The notes beneath the pieces are model-generated. The model worked only from the letters and a program-made list of their open reading frames with translations. It was not told the DNA's origin and did not search any database. This document shows, in pieces, positions 1 through 10,100 of a DNA stretch of 64,000 bases. The stretch is taken from assembly GCA_015039365.1 (NCBI GenBank), contig WION01000062.1:124001-188000 (forward strand), written 5' to 3'. This DNA comes from Amanita rubescens (Eukaryota; Basidiomycota; Agaricomycetes; Agaricales; Amanitaceae). How positions within the stretch are numbered: the first letter of the stretch is position 1; each line of letters begins with the position of its first letter. The translations under genes and the position numbers were made by a program.

Positions 1-71
1 GTAGCACCAGAACCAATGCTAGGCAAAATACAATATTACGTGTGTATTGACTATACTAATGACCGTGACTC
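1..71. repeat. Direct repeat, left copy, of the FB1/FB2 tandem duplication
   Basis: These 71 bases recur without a mismatch at 2237-2307. The similarity continues with small indels to the start codons of FB1 and FB2, so the unit of about 2.24 kb (promoter plus gene) was duplicated in tandem. The repeat begins at base 1, so the unit may extend beyond the left edge of the window. Confidence 0.95.
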
Positions 72-438
72 TATGTGATCAAAATATTCTTCTACGTCGT
101 CCCTCCACTTCACTCTCTTTCCACCTCCGATTGTCTTTCCCCATCAGGCTTCCAAGAAGTCCCTTCGATCACCATAGCGTCAGTTTCTACAAGGGAATCT
201 AACGCCATGGCTAACTCGCTTGTTGGCAAGATTGATTCTAAAGTTATGTCGTGAGTTGACTTCTTACCATCATTCCTGTCCTGACGATTATGATTTTGCA
301 GCTCGGATTCCAAACGTACTCACACAGGATCCTCCCAAAGCTCCACCGTCAAGACCCTGGGAATTACATAACATAAGTGCCACGTGGCGCGTCCATGCAT
401 GCGGCATGAGGCTGTACGATGCCAGCCAACATAACAAA

Positions 439-1968
439 ATGGACATCGGAACAAGTGTACCCACTGAAATTCTATGCGAAATATTTCTCCTCCTCCGCGA
501 TAAACCCATCGCTCTCAACGAGTTGAAAAACAGGTTATGCTTTTCCAAATTTCCGTGGGCCATAGGACAAGTTTGCAGGCACTGGAGATTGGCATTTTTA
601 TCAAACCCAGCTTTATGGTCCTCTCTTTCGATCGAGGACCCTGATCATCGTTCCCCTAGCGTTGCTTACATCGCTGAAATGGAGCGACGCACGGCGATAT
701 ACCTCAGGCGCTCCGAACCCCATCCTCTCACCGTAATAGTTTGTTTCAAATACGTCGATGGTTTTCCGAAGGAAGTATGGGATATGCTATTGTCATGCTC
801 GGATCGGTGGAAAAAGTTGTATCTGTGGTTATCAAACCAGTTCTTTACGGATGGTCTTGTTAGCCGCAGAGGCAAGATGCCGATTCTCGAGTCCCTGAGG
901 CTCTCAATGACTAGGTCCAAGCGTCAGAATGACCTCACCGCATTTGAAATCGCGCCGTGCCTCACCGAACTAGAACTAGCGTACAGTGACTCAGGGGAAA
1001 GAGAATGGGCGTTTCCTTTGGCGCAGTTGACCAAACTCAACATAGACCTACCACCGTCTCTGGATTTCACCGACAGTCACAGGCTCAGAATGTTTCTACT
1101 CCAGCTTCAGAACGTCGAGGAGTTGCGGTTCACCATATCCTATATCAAGGAAGGGTTTGGCACCTTACAGTGTCTGCCTGTACGTTTTCCACGTCTTAGG
1201 CTCCTTCGTACCCCTCTCCTCTATCCTGGAGTATTTTCATGGTTTGAAGTACCTCTTCTTGAAGATCTCTTGACGTTCTGCAGTCTGTTTTCGACTGCAT
1301 ATGACCCAGATGAATGTAAAGCAGCCCTATTATCCCTTGTTCATTGCTCTCCCTGCCACATTCGTCACTTGACACTTGAAAACTGCAAAGTTGAAGAGGC
1401 CCACAATATCATGGAGGCATTGACCAGCGTCGAGAAGCTCTGCATCAAGTATTCCATTGCCCCGAAACGCGGCCCTCGCCTTGTACGGGACATTGCGGAA
1501 GCAAATGGTATCTACCTGCCCAACTTGCGGATGCTTCAGGTTCCATGTTGTCCAGGATATTTCGAGGAATATGTATCATCGATATCCTATCTTCTCGAAG
1601 TGCGGAACCGAAAACCGCAGTTAACACCTGCTAGCTCTGAAATTACATCTCTCGAGAGATTAATCATCGCCGTAAATTGGACTTATTCGGACTGCTACTG
1701 TTGTAGCATTCTCGACAAGAACATACCAAGTGTAATCAACAATGCAATAAAAGTGATGTTCAGTTGGCCGTCTTTCTCTGTCGCTGGCCTTAACGCCAAC
1801 CCCAGCCGATGGAACCCCACCTTGACCGTCTGCGCTTCGGCAGCCGGGGCTCTGGTTGATCTCACTATCCACTATCCCCGTGATGCCGAAGTATCCCAGA
1901 ACTGCTTTGAGGAAAGCCGCAGACTTTTCGAATCGGTAAGCAGCGTATTTGTTGATAATAGTTTATAA
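439..1968 (+). CDS. FB1: F-box-like / leucine-rich protein
   Basis: Single-exon gene of 509 residues. Residues about 6-60 form an F-box-like domain: the helix P-T-E-I-L-C-E-I-F, then F-P-W-A-I-G-Q-V-C-R-H-W-R and P-A-L-W-S-S-L. Such domains normally bind Skp1 in SCF ubiquitin ligases, and the remainder selects a substrate. The rest consists of irregular leucine-rich units such as L-T-E-L-E-L, L-T-K-L-N-I, V-E-E-L-R and L-P-N-L-R-M-L-Q-V-P-C-C. The frame is open back to 220, but the start at 439 (M-D-I-G-T) is chosen because FB2 and FB5 begin at the same point and the upstream 73 codons are not conserved. The C-terminus lacks the K-R-L-A-V-N ending of FB3-FB5. The ubiquitin role is inferred from the family; the substrate is unknown. 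Confidence 0.85.
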   Translation: MDIGTSVPTEILCEIFLLLRDKPIALNELKNRLCFSKFPWAIGQVCRHWRLAFLSNPALWSSLSIEDPDHRSPSVAYIAEMERRTAIYLRRSEPHPLTVIVCFKYVDGFPKEVWDMLLSCSDRWKKLYLWLSNQFFTDGLVSRRGKMPILESLRLSMTRSKRQNDLTAFEIAPCLTELELAYSDSGEREWAFPLAQLTKLNIDLPPSLDFTDSHRLRMFLLQLQNVEELRFTISYIKEGFGTLQCLPVRFPRLRLLRTPLLYPGVFSWFEVPLLEDLLTFCSLFSTAYDPDECKAALLSLVHCSPCHIRHLTLENCKVEEAHNIMEALTSVEKLCIKYSIAPKRGPRLVRDIAEANGIYLPNLRMLQVPCCPGYFEEYVSSISYLLEVRNRKPQLTPASSEITSLERLIIAVNWTYSDCYCCSILDKNIPSVINNAIKVMFSWPSFSVAGLNANPSRWNPTLTVCASAAGALVDLTIHYPRDAEVSQNCFEESRRLFESVSSVFVDNSL

Positions 1969-2591
1969 GTTCAGTGTTGAGAGAAATGAACCAGATTACC
2001 ACGTTGCCACGTCGTTAAACTTCTTGAACGAACCAGCTTAGCCTCTGATTTGGACCCTAATTGCTTCCGGGAGTCTCCGGTTTGCTAATTCGTGGGATTC
2101 GATAATTGTAATTCGGCATCGCACCATACATGTCAGAATTTGTACTACATTTGTCACAGGTCCTTGCCGTGTATGTTTTATTGGTACACTTCAATTGAAC
2201 AAGCCATCTCTGTAGGTTAACGCTCACATGCATTCGGTAGCACCAGAACCAATGCTAGGCAAAATACAATATTACGTGTGTATTGACTATACTAATGACC
2301 GTGACTCAGTGATCAAAATATTCTTCTAGTACGTCGACCCTCCACCTCACTCAATACTCTTTCCACCTCCGATTGTTCGACCTTTCTTTCCCCATCATGC
2401 TTCCTAGAAGTCCCTTCGATCACCATATCACATTTGAGATTTTCTGTTTGCTGTTCTGCCGTGAGAGGCAAGCCGCAAGAACCATTTCGGGCGATGGTGT
2501 GACTGGTCGCGTCGTCGTTGTGACGCTACGCGACAACGTTCCGTCTGATAATCCTTCGTCCATCCAACATTCTGTAGTCCAACTCCCTGTA
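1969..2591. other. FB1-FB2 intergenic region with second repeat copy
   Basis: Contains the FB1 3' flank and, from 2237, the second copy of the duplicated upstream block, identical to bases 1-71 over 2237-2307. No further gene is seen. It presumably holds the FB1 terminator and the FB2 promoter. Confidence 0.7.
2237..2307. repeat. Direct repeat, right copy, of the FB1/FB2 tandem duplication
   Basis: Exact copy of bases 1-71, lying 285 bases before the FB2 start codon. It marks the boundary of the second duplicated unit. Confidence 0.95.
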
Positions 2592-4073
2592 ATGGATATC
2601 GGAACGAGTATACCCACCGAAATTCTGTCTGAGATATTCCTCCTCCTCCGCGATGCACCCATCGCTCTCCACAGGGTGAAGAACAGATCGTACTGTTATG
2701 ATTTTCCGTGGGCCGTAGGACAAGTTTGCAGGCACTGGAGATCGGCATTTTTATCATACTCAGCTTTATGGTCCACTCTTTCCATTCAGGAACCTGATCA
2801 TCGCAACCTTAGCATTGCTTGCACCGCTGAAATGGAGCGATGCACGGCGATATACCTCAGGCGCTCCGAGCCGCATCCTCTTACCGTAATCATTCGCGTG
2901 CAAAGTTCATTCGTTGAAAGATTTTCGGACGGCGTATGGGATATGTTATTATCGTGCTCTGATCAGTGGAAAAAGTTGCATTTATTGATATCAGATGATT
3001 CCCTTTTAAATGGTCTTGTTAGCCGCAGAGGCAAGATGCCGGTTCTCGAGTCCCTGAAGCTCTCAATGATAGTCAAGCCTCGGGGGAACCTCACCGCATT
3101 TGAAATCGCGCCGCGCCTCACCGAACTAGAACTAATGCACGGTGAAGAGGAAAGACTCGGAGGATGGGCATTTCCCTGGTCGCGGTTGACCAAGCTCAGC
3201 CTAGACCTACCCCAGGGTTTGGATTTCACCGACAGCTACAGGCTCCGAACGTTTCTACTCCAGCTTCAGAACGTCGAGGAGTTGCTGTTCTTCCAGTCCC
3301 AACTCAAAGAAGGGTTTGGTACTTTAAAGTGTCTGCCCGTACGTTTTGCATGTCTCAGGTTCCTTCAAATCCCTCTCGTCTATCCTGGAGTATTTTCATG
3401 GTTCGAAGCGCCCTTACTTGAAGATCTCTTGGTGTTCTGCAATCCGTTTCAGGGGTCCTATGACCCAGATAAATGCAATGAAGAGCTATCATCACTTGTT
3501 CGTCGTTCGTCCTGCGACATTCGTCACTTGACACTTCAAGACTGCAAAGTTGAAGTGGCCCACAGTATCATGAGGGCGTTGACCAGCGTCGAAAGGCTCT
3601 GCGTCAAGGATTTCATTGCGCAGAATCATGGCCCTGACATCCTACAGGACATTGCGGAAGCAGATGATATATACCTGCCCAACTTGCGGACGCTCCAGGT
3701 GTCATGTTGTCCAGAATATTTCAAGGGATATGCCTCGTCAATATCTTGTCTTTTCGAAGTGCGGAACAGACAACCACGGTCGGCACCCGCTAGCTCTGAA
3801 ATTTCGTCTCTCTCGAGATTAATGGTCACCATGGATTGGACTGGTCGGAGCTGTCAATGTTGTGGGCTTTTCTACAAAACCATGAAATCAAGAGCGATCA
3901 AAAACAAATTAGAATTGATATGCGGTTGGCCGTCATTCTCTGTCACTGGCCTTAATACCAATCTCAATGGATTGAACCCCATCTTGACTGTCTGCGCTTC
4001 GGCAGCTGGGGCTCTGATTGATCTCATCAGGAAAAACGGAGAACCCTGTTTAGTTCCGATTATATGTATATAG
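2592..4073 (+). pseudogene. FB2: F-box-like gene interrupted by a transposon
   Basis: Close paralogue of FB1 with the same start (M-D-I-G-T) and the same domains: F-box helix P-T-E-I-L-S-E-I-F, F-P-W-A-V-G-Q-V-C-R-H-W-R, then leucine-rich units. The coding match ends at G-A-L-I-D-L (4011-4025). From 4025 the sequence is the left end of an inserted element, so the last 14 or so codons before the stop at 4073 are read from the element and match no paralogue. The true 3' end lies displaced at 6198-6326, still in frame. As it stands the protein would lack about 42 C-terminal residues and carry a foreign tail. It may still be made, because the F-box and most leucine-rich units are intact; whether it works is unknown. 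Confidence 0.85.
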
Positions 4074-6197
4074 ACAGAATTTGATCTAATTACGCCAGGA
4101 TTAGATTAGTTCACCCCCCCTATATTTTTGTCTAAGTTATGCCTAATAAGCATTAAAAGAATCACATTATACAAGAATAGTATTGGCCTTTTCCTCGAGA
4201 TCACTCAGATTTACGATGACAAAACTAAATATATTGCTATTAAAGAGGGTATCTAGACTATAACATACTAGTGTATGTGTTACTAACACAGGTGCTACGC
4301 TCACCCATACCGTTTACAGGTTTGCACGTTTGTAACCTATCAGGACCATGGCCACAAATCTTATGACCCACTGCAGGTCATCAACGATGATTGAGTTGCG
4401 ACGAAGAACGGGTTTGATGCCCATTCCCATTGCGAATTTTCCTCTGTCGTCTTCGTGTATCCATAATCCTGGTATTAAGTGAGAAAGGGAGAAAAGAGGG
4501 CATTGACGACGTACGCAAGTTTAATTGAAAACGGTTGAACGCGAGACGGGGAGCAAGAAAGGTTACATGGATGTGGTGATGACCAGTGGATACAAGATGC
4601 GGAGAGGGTCCTTGCAAAGGCGTGGAGGTGGCAGAGTGTGAACAAGTATTAACTTGAATCTCATTGGAGGCTGGTGGCGCGCGATAGGGTGATATCAATA
4701 CAGATCATTTAGCGAGTGTTTTACACTCACCAGAACCCGAGACTGCCCGCAAGCAGCCTCACCCTTCCTTGGCTCTCTCAAGAGAATGTGGGGGAGAATA
4801 TCTCAAGCAAGTCATGATGCTCTACATCCGTCGTCCGAGAAACTGGTGCACTCAAGTTCTGAGCCGAGCGGGCACATATCATTTGAGGTCTGGTTTTCCG
4901 GAGCAAACGTGAGTGAGAGGATGAAGCTAAGCCTGTGAATTTGGAGTCACTCACCTTATTGCATGGGCGATGGTGGGGGGAAGCTGACAGCTTATTAGAG
5001 CGTGCAAGGGAAGTTGAACATGTCACGTGACAAACAGAAGCAAATAGTGGACTTAACATTTTTGCGGATGATTCCCCTTGCGCAGGGCGCTATCCTCGCT
5101 GATGACAAAAGCATGAACGACATGGTCCTCGATGCTCATTGATGTCAACTCTTTTCCTCTCGGTACTGTCATTCCCACCTGCAAGGGTCAAATATGGGTC
5201 ACCGTAATGGAAGGAAAGACAGCTCGAGTCGTCGAAAACTCGGAAGGCCAACGGACGACTCCGTCAGCTGTCGCCTTCACGAAACACGGAGAGTCTTGTC
5301 GGTCTTCCTGCAAAACGTCAAGGTGGTCGTTAACTCCGTTTTTGCCTTCGGCCGCAAACGGTTGATCAGACATAGACAGAAATTTGTATGTTTCACCGTC
5401 ATGCCACCTCCATAAATCAGACCACTCAGTCTTGATATAGTAGTCCCCCAAGGAACTATTGGCCTAGTCAAGATGTGTGATACTGCGAGTCAGTAACCAG
5501 TGAAGTAAGTCCTCGCCGATGAACCACGTCATCCGAAAGTTAACCAGTCACGCAGCCGTAACGGTACCGGCCTACTTCAATGATGCTCAACGGCAGGCAA
5601 TGCCAAAGGATGCCGGTCAAATCGCTGGTCTCGAGGTTCTTCGTGTCATGACTCATCAACGAACCTTACTGCCGCTGCGCTCGCTTACGGTCTAGACAAG
5701 GCAGAAAGTGCCGTCATCGCTGTCTATGACCTCGAATGATCGCATGGCTGTGCAACGGATTTGTGAAGCTGCAGAAAAGGCAAAGATTGCACTTTCGGCG
5801 ACTACCCAGGCGGAAATCAATCTGCCCTTTATCTCTACGGATGCCACTGGGCCAAAGCACATTAATACCAAGCTCTGAGGTCGCAGTTCGAGTCCGTTGC
5901 TTATGAGGACTAGTATGGCTGCTCCCCACCGCAGCGATCGACATCTGCAAATCAACGCGTGCCCTGGTCGGTCATATGATACCTCAGGACTTAAGTAGTG
6001 ATACAGTGCTGGTCATTTCCTTGTCAATCCATTCAATATCCCAGACACCTATATTCTTTTTAACTAAGCAGATTGGACAAAACATTGTATGATTTATTAG
6101 TAAATTAGACTCGAATATCTGGGCTAGACATTATTAGTCATATTAGATGTAAATAGAGATTATTGGGTCTAAACGGCCATCGACGTTTTTCCTGATG
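4025..6197. mobile_element. TIR DNA element (2,173 b) inserted in FB2, carrying Hsp70 pieces
   Basis: The ends are perfect 14-base inverted repeats, CATCAGGAAAAACG at 4025-4038 and its complement at 6184-6197. A further matching GTTTAG lies at positions 24-29 from each end. Comparison with FB1 shows the host reading frame was continuous across the site: G-A-L-I-D before, L-T-I-Y-Y-P-R-D after. The flanks give at most a short target duplication, with CT on both sides. No transposase-like frame was recognised, so the element is probably non-autonomous. Its superfamily is not settled, since the apparent 2-base duplication is unusual. The interior holds rearranged Hsp70 gene fragments and otherwise unassigned sequence. 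Confidence 0.8.
5083..5975 (+). pseudogene. Scrambled Hsp70 (mitochondrial Ssc1-like) fragments inside the element
   Basis: The pieces are read in shifting frames with stops. [12 protein letters not shown] and [13 protein letters not shown] come from the nucleotide-binding domain start (about 5208-5290). L-V-G-L-P-A-K-R-Q and a V-V-N-S piece follow. [13 protein letters not shown] lies near 5560, and [16 protein letters not shown] with the K-H-I-N-T-K-L end lies at 5745-5880. A stretch at 5083-5195 resembles the start of the substrate-binding domain, which would put a C-terminal piece ahead of N-terminal ones. The segment between the V-Y-D-L-E and A-V-Q-R pieces, about 60 residues or more in Hsp70s, is absent. 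This is a dead captured host-gene fragment; the mitochondrial assignment rests on the [10 protein letters not shown] and D-A-T-G-P-K-H-I-N motifs. Confidence 0.75.
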
Positions 6198-6326
6198 CTC
6201 ACCATCTACTATCCCCGTGATACTGGAGTACTATCCAGTGACTACCTTAAGGAAAGCCGCAGACACTATGACATTTTAAAAACCAAATTCCCATCAGCAA
6301 GTAGTGTATCTGTTAACCGCAGTTGA
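6198..6326 (+). pseudogene. Displaced 3' end of FB2
   Basis: Starting immediately after the element, 43 codons ending in TGA continue the FB2 frame: L-T-I-Y-Y-P-R-D, then E-S-R-R-H-Y-D-I-L. They match the FB1 tail and the E-S-R-R-H-Y tail of FB5. Similarity to the FB1 3' flank continues to about 6400 (the GCTTCCGGGAGT segment). The frame is undamaged, which suggests the insertion is fairly young. Confidence 0.85.
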
Positions 6327-6781
6327 TAACTTGAACGTTGCACGAGCTCCTTCGAATGTCTCAATATTAATTGCTTCCGGGAGTCCGGTGTCACACCTGT
6401 TCCAACGTCCACCGTCGCCGATACGATTCTCCAACCTGGCTGCCAATGGGTGATCCAAAGAAGAGTAGCACCGGTATGGTCGTTAAGAAGAATAAACCAG
6501 TAGATAGTGATTCTGTTAACTACGATTGACAATTCCGAATTCGCTCTCTCTTCACGACTTTCAAGTTAAGATCTCAACATAATGTGCGCCCTACGACTCG
6601 GATGCACCTCTTATTTGAGGCACACGTAGTAGCGCAGTCTCTTCTCAAGCGTACTAGCTTGCGTCCAATGGGCATTGACGTCACCAAACGGCCGGAAGTT
6701 GCCAGGTCACCTGATTCATAGAAAATGCGAATGTCGCGCCTAAGTTTTGCTACCCGAGGCGACCAAAGTCATCCAGTCGAA
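6327..6781. other. FB2-FB3 intergenic region
   Basis: Contains the FB2 3' flank and, from about 6650, the upstream part of the FB3/FB4 duplicated block, including ACCAAACGGCCGG, which recurs before FB4. No gene is seen. Confidence 0.6.
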
Positions 6782-8600
6782 ATGAGCGTCGCATCAAGAG
6801 CGCCTATCGAAATTCTATGCGAAATATTTCTCCTCCTCTGTGATAAACCAATCGCTCTCCACCATTTGACGAACGGTTTGCATTTTGACGAATTCCCGTG
6901 GGCCGTAGGACAAGTTTGCAGTCATTGGAGATTAGCCTTTTTGTCCTACCCGCCTTTGTGGTCCTCTCTTACCCTCGATGACCCCGGATCCGAGGACCTG
7001 GCATCCCGTAGCGTTCTTCAGGCTTACGTCGCTGAAATGAACCGACGTACGGTGCTTTACCTCAAACGCTCCAAGCAGTATCCTCTCACCATAATCGTTC
7101 ACACGTCGAATCCAAGTTTTTCTACGATATGGGTGATGTTATTGTCATACTCAAATCGTTGGAAAAAGGCAGATCTGTGGATAGGGAACGAGTCCGCGAT
7201 GAATCCTCTTGTCGGACGGAAGGGAGAGATGCAGATTCTCGAGTCACTGAGGATCATTCTGCCCAAATTTAAAGGTCAGAAGGTCCCCATGGCGTTTGAT
7301 GTCGCGCCGCACCTTACCGAACTAGAATTGACATACTGGGAGGGGTTAAAAGAGTGGACGCTGAGAAGATGGTTGTTCCCCTGGATACAGCTGTCCAAGC
7401 TCAGGTTAGAAGTCATCTGTCTGGATTTCACTCGCAAGGGAACCCTCCGAGCATTTTTACTCCAGATTCAGAATGTTGAAGAGCTACGATTTTTCATGAC
7501 CTTCGCCGAAGACGAGTTTGGTGATTTCAAGTGTCCATCTGTACATTTTCCACGTCTCAGGCTCCTTGAAATCTCGCTTGTTTCTCCCGGCGTATTTTCG
7601 TGGTTCGAGGCACCATTACTGGAACATCTCTTGGTGCAGGACAGTTGTCAAGGCCGAGACGACTATGGTGAAGAACTATCATCCCTTGTTCACCGCTCTT
7701 CCTGTTGCGTCCGTCACTTGACAATTCAAGACTGCAAAATTCACGTGGCTCGTGGCATTATCGAGGTGCTGTCTGGCATTGAAGAACTTTGCGTCAAACA
7801 AATGTGCGGGGCGGTAGCGGGAGATTTCTCTGATTTTGCACGGGACATGATACAATCGGACAGCATACAGTTACCAAACTTGCGGGTGGTTCAAGTGCCG
7901 TGTTGCCCCGGACACTTTAAACAATTAATACTAGGGGTAGTTCCCTTTTTCGACAGACAGAGCGGAGAATCCGGGTCGGCACCTGCGGGCACCAGCATTG
8001 CGCCGCTCGAAAAATTAATAATCACCGTGGATAGGAATAATTGTGGCTGCGGCCAGTGCGGTGTCTTCGACGAGGAATCAACAGCTATTGATTTTGCATT
8101 GAAAATTATGTGCCGTTGGTCATTTTTCTCTGTCATTTATCTTAATCATGATCAACGGAATCTCGTCTTGACTCTTCACGCTTTGGCGGCCGGCACTGTG
8201 GTCGATCTTGCTATACACTATCCCTGGAATCCCGAGGTATACAAGCGCCGCTTAGAGGATAGCAACAGACACTATGACATTTTAGAAAACAAGCGCCTGG
8301 CAGTAAATACCTGATTTGTTGACTGCATGTTTGTAAGTTAATGGTGAAAGAAACAAAACTCGCTACGTTATTGTACAGCTGTATTTTGCACGCTTCGTAT
8401 ACCCAGCACACTGAAAGACACGAACAACTTCCGAATCAGTCCGAATGGGGGCGACGCACAATTTGCTGCTACGGAGTCCGCCTTTTTTGAGCTGAAGTAT
8501 ACTTGTACCACAACAACTTCTTGTCAGCGCTCAACATCCATCGACATTTGTCATTCAGGTCCGGTTACAAATCAAATGATGGTCCTCAATAATAAAATCG
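6650..8600. repeat. FB3 copy of a duplicated block of about 1.9 kb
   Basis: The promoter-proximal sequence, FB3 itself and about 280 bases of 3' flank align with 12790-14750 around FB4. Shared landmarks are CCAAACGGCCGG upstream and ACAACAACTTCTT plus GGTCC-GTTA-ATCAAATGA downstream. The edges are approximate. Confidence 0.8.
6782..8314 (+). CDS. FB3: F-box-like / leucine-rich protein
   Basis: Single exon of 510 residues from the ATG at 6782 (M-S-V-A-S-R-A-P-I-E-I-L). An in-frame ATG at 6725 would add 19 residues and is also conserved in FB4, so it cannot be excluded. The F-box helix I-E-I-L-C-E-I-F-L-L-L is followed by F-P-W-A-V-G-Q-V-C-S-H-W-R and P-P-L-W-S-S-L, then leucine-rich units with the family landmarks V-F-S-W-F-E-A-P-L-L-E-H-L, S-S-L-V-H-R-S-S-C and L-P-N-L-R-V-V-Q-V-P-C-C. 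It ends in E-N-K-R-L-A-V-N-T, as FB4 does. Inferred SCF substrate receptor; substrate unknown. Confidence 0.87.
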   Translation: MSVASRAPIEILCEIFLLLCDKPIALHHLTNGLHFDEFPWAVGQVCSHWRLAFLSYPPLWSSLTLDDPGSEDLASRSVLQAYVAEMNRRTVLYLKRSKQYPLTIIVHTSNPSFSTIWVMLLSYSNRWKKADLWIGNESAMNPLVGRKGEMQILESLRIILPKFKGQKVPMAFDVAPHLTELELTYWEGLKEWTLRRWLFPWIQLSKLRLEVICLDFTRKGTLRAFLLQIQNVEELRFFMTFAEDEFGDFKCPSVHFPRLRLLEISLVSPGVFSWFEAPLLEHLLVQDSCQGRDDYGEELSSLVHRSSCCVRHLTIQDCKIHVARGIIEVLSGIEELCVKQMCGAVAGDFSDFARDMIQSDSIQLPNLRVVQVPCCPGHFKQLILGVVPFFDRQSGESGSAPAGTSIAPLEKLIITVDRNNCGCGQCGVFDEESTAIDFALKIMCRWSFFSVIYLNHDQRNLVLTLHALAAGTVVDLAIHYPWNPEVYKRRLEDSNRHYDILENKRLAVNT

Positions 8601-8650
8601 GGATCCGTCGTCTCGTTTGTTTCTTTCCTCAACGATAGGCCCTTCTCTCT
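8315..8650. other. FB3 3' flank
   Basis: About 280 bases match the FB4 3' flank (end of the duplicated block). No gene is seen before the dehydrogenase relic at 8651. Confidence 0.6.
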
Positions 8651-8810
8651 GATCTTCTCGAGTCCAAGATCAACGTGTACGGCCTTGACATTCATATCGC
8701 TTGCATGTGAATACGTCGGGCCTGTGCTAGTTTAATCGAATAGAGAGTGCTCACGTCTCAAGCGCGCATATCTCTGTCCAACTCGCGTGCGATACAGCAC
8801 GCGCTGGCGT
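8651..8810 (-). pseudogene. Relic of an aldehyde dehydrogenase 3' end
   Basis: On the minus strand the sequence reads N-V-K-A-V-H-V-D-L-G-L-E near 8660-8690, the final-exon signature of the aldehyde dehydrogenases at 28-49 kb. Further in, it gives a degraded R-E-L-G-Q-R-Y-A next to a splice-like GTGAGC, as in the penultimate exon of ALDH-A. The rest of the gene is missing. The relic shows that the dehydrogenase family once extended into the F-box cluster. Confidence 0.6.
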
Positions 8811-9364
8811 AGAGGACTCTCGTCGTCAACTGTAGTGCCCTCACCGCAACGGCTCCGTCTCCCGAATCAACTGGAATGTCTCCGTGAATCCTCACTTTTC
8901 AACCATCCTGTTGTTCCGAGTTTCACTTTTCAGCAGTCTCTCACCAATCCCGAGTAACCAAATACCGGATACCGTCCTGATGCGTTTGACGTTTACGACT
9001 TGCGCATGCCACATGGAGCGACTCGGAGATCCAAGAACAGATGGCAAATACAAGTATTCTCCACCTACGTAAGTACGCCTATCGAATCTAGAGCGGTCTG
9101 AAAACGACAAGCAAGGGTTCGGATGACCTCAAAATAGACGCTTCGACGAGAATGCGCAGTGTTGGCATGGTTCTGCCGGCTCGGTTGGGGATTGAGTTAC
9201 TATTAGTACACGTAGCACCACCACCTGTACCTCCTGATCGAGATCAATTTCTCAGCCGCCGTGAGGCACATTTCAAGACTGATAGACGAACGAGGGTATG
9301 TGACATTACATTGCCCGTAATGCTAAAGTCCAAAAATGGCAACACAAGAACAGGATAGATAGGA
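8811..9364. other. Intergenic, no gene recognised
   Basis: Only short unrelated open frames occur on both strands. No repeat or motif that could be assigned was seen. Confidence 0.4.
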
Positions 9365-10100
9365 CTATATTGGATAATGATGAACTGACGTAACCTTGAA
9401 GAAGACCTGACGAGTCTGCATGGCTCCAGCTTCAAATTTGACGTCCAGCTATGTGAACTTGTGAGAATCTCATTTTCCTTCTTTCGAAAAAGAACGTACG
9501 CCATCGGTGCTGGATTCCCCATACCAGTAGTAATCTTGGTCAGGGACAGCAACTCTGTATTACCGAATGCGTTAGTAGACTAGAGCTGAAGCGCTGAAGA
9601 TGGAGACTAACGTATAATAAGTCTCAGCTGGTTGTAATAAGAACCACCACTGGTATTGCACCGTGCTCCAAATAAGATATCCACCCCCAGTTTTGTCCTA
9701 CGCACAGTACACGTCAGAAATAGTATCCATAAAGCAAATAATATGCTTGAGACGCACAATCTTGACCGAAACGTAAAGCCCGGCCTTTCCTTTCACAGTG
9801 GACAAAGACCCCACTGGGCTTCCGAGTGCAATTGGGGGATCTATAGTAACAAGCTGCCACCCAGAACGTTCAGACGCATTACGGAACTAGAGTTGGAGGA
9901 CTTACGGAATTGCGAACATTCTCATGGTGGGCGGGGATGGTGATGACTCTGTGGCCCTCCTGTTCATTTCCATCGCTGAAAATTACACGAGAGGTTTCAA
10001 GGCTGGTGATCCTAAACGAGGGAACCGGATGAATGGCAGAGACGAAAGCGAATAGATTGGTAAGGATCAAGAATGCGAATGCAAAAGTGAACTTGACCAT
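9365..10100 (-). CDS. SSP1: small secreted protein, tandem copy 1
   Basis: Five exons (9906-10100, 9758-9853, 9612-9697, 9500-9554, 9365-9448) join to 171 residues without a frame break. The first about 22 residues are a signal peptide: M-V-K-F then a hydrophobic run ending V-S-A. The mature part has F-R-I-T-S-L-E-T, G-K-A-G-L-Y-V-S-V and a Trp-rich segment W-S-T-V-Q-Y-Q-W-W-F-L-L-Q-P. The intron positions match SSP2 exactly. Short beta-strand-like units with G-x-Y/W endings could suit a beta-trefoil lectin or protease inhibitor, but I do not recognise the family. A TATA-like AT-rich box lies about 60 bases upstream of the start. Confidence 0.75.

Noticed and set aside
220..438. 73-codon N-terminal extension of FB1 (and the equivalent before FB2)
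   Set aside because: The two extensions have no protein similarity although the DNA upstream is duplicated, while similarity begins sharply at the M-D-I-G-T start shared with FB5.
4381..4698. Minus-strand open frame in the transposon as a transposase
   Set aside because: 105 codons with low-complexity Ser/His/Pro content and no DDE-type or other transposase motif.
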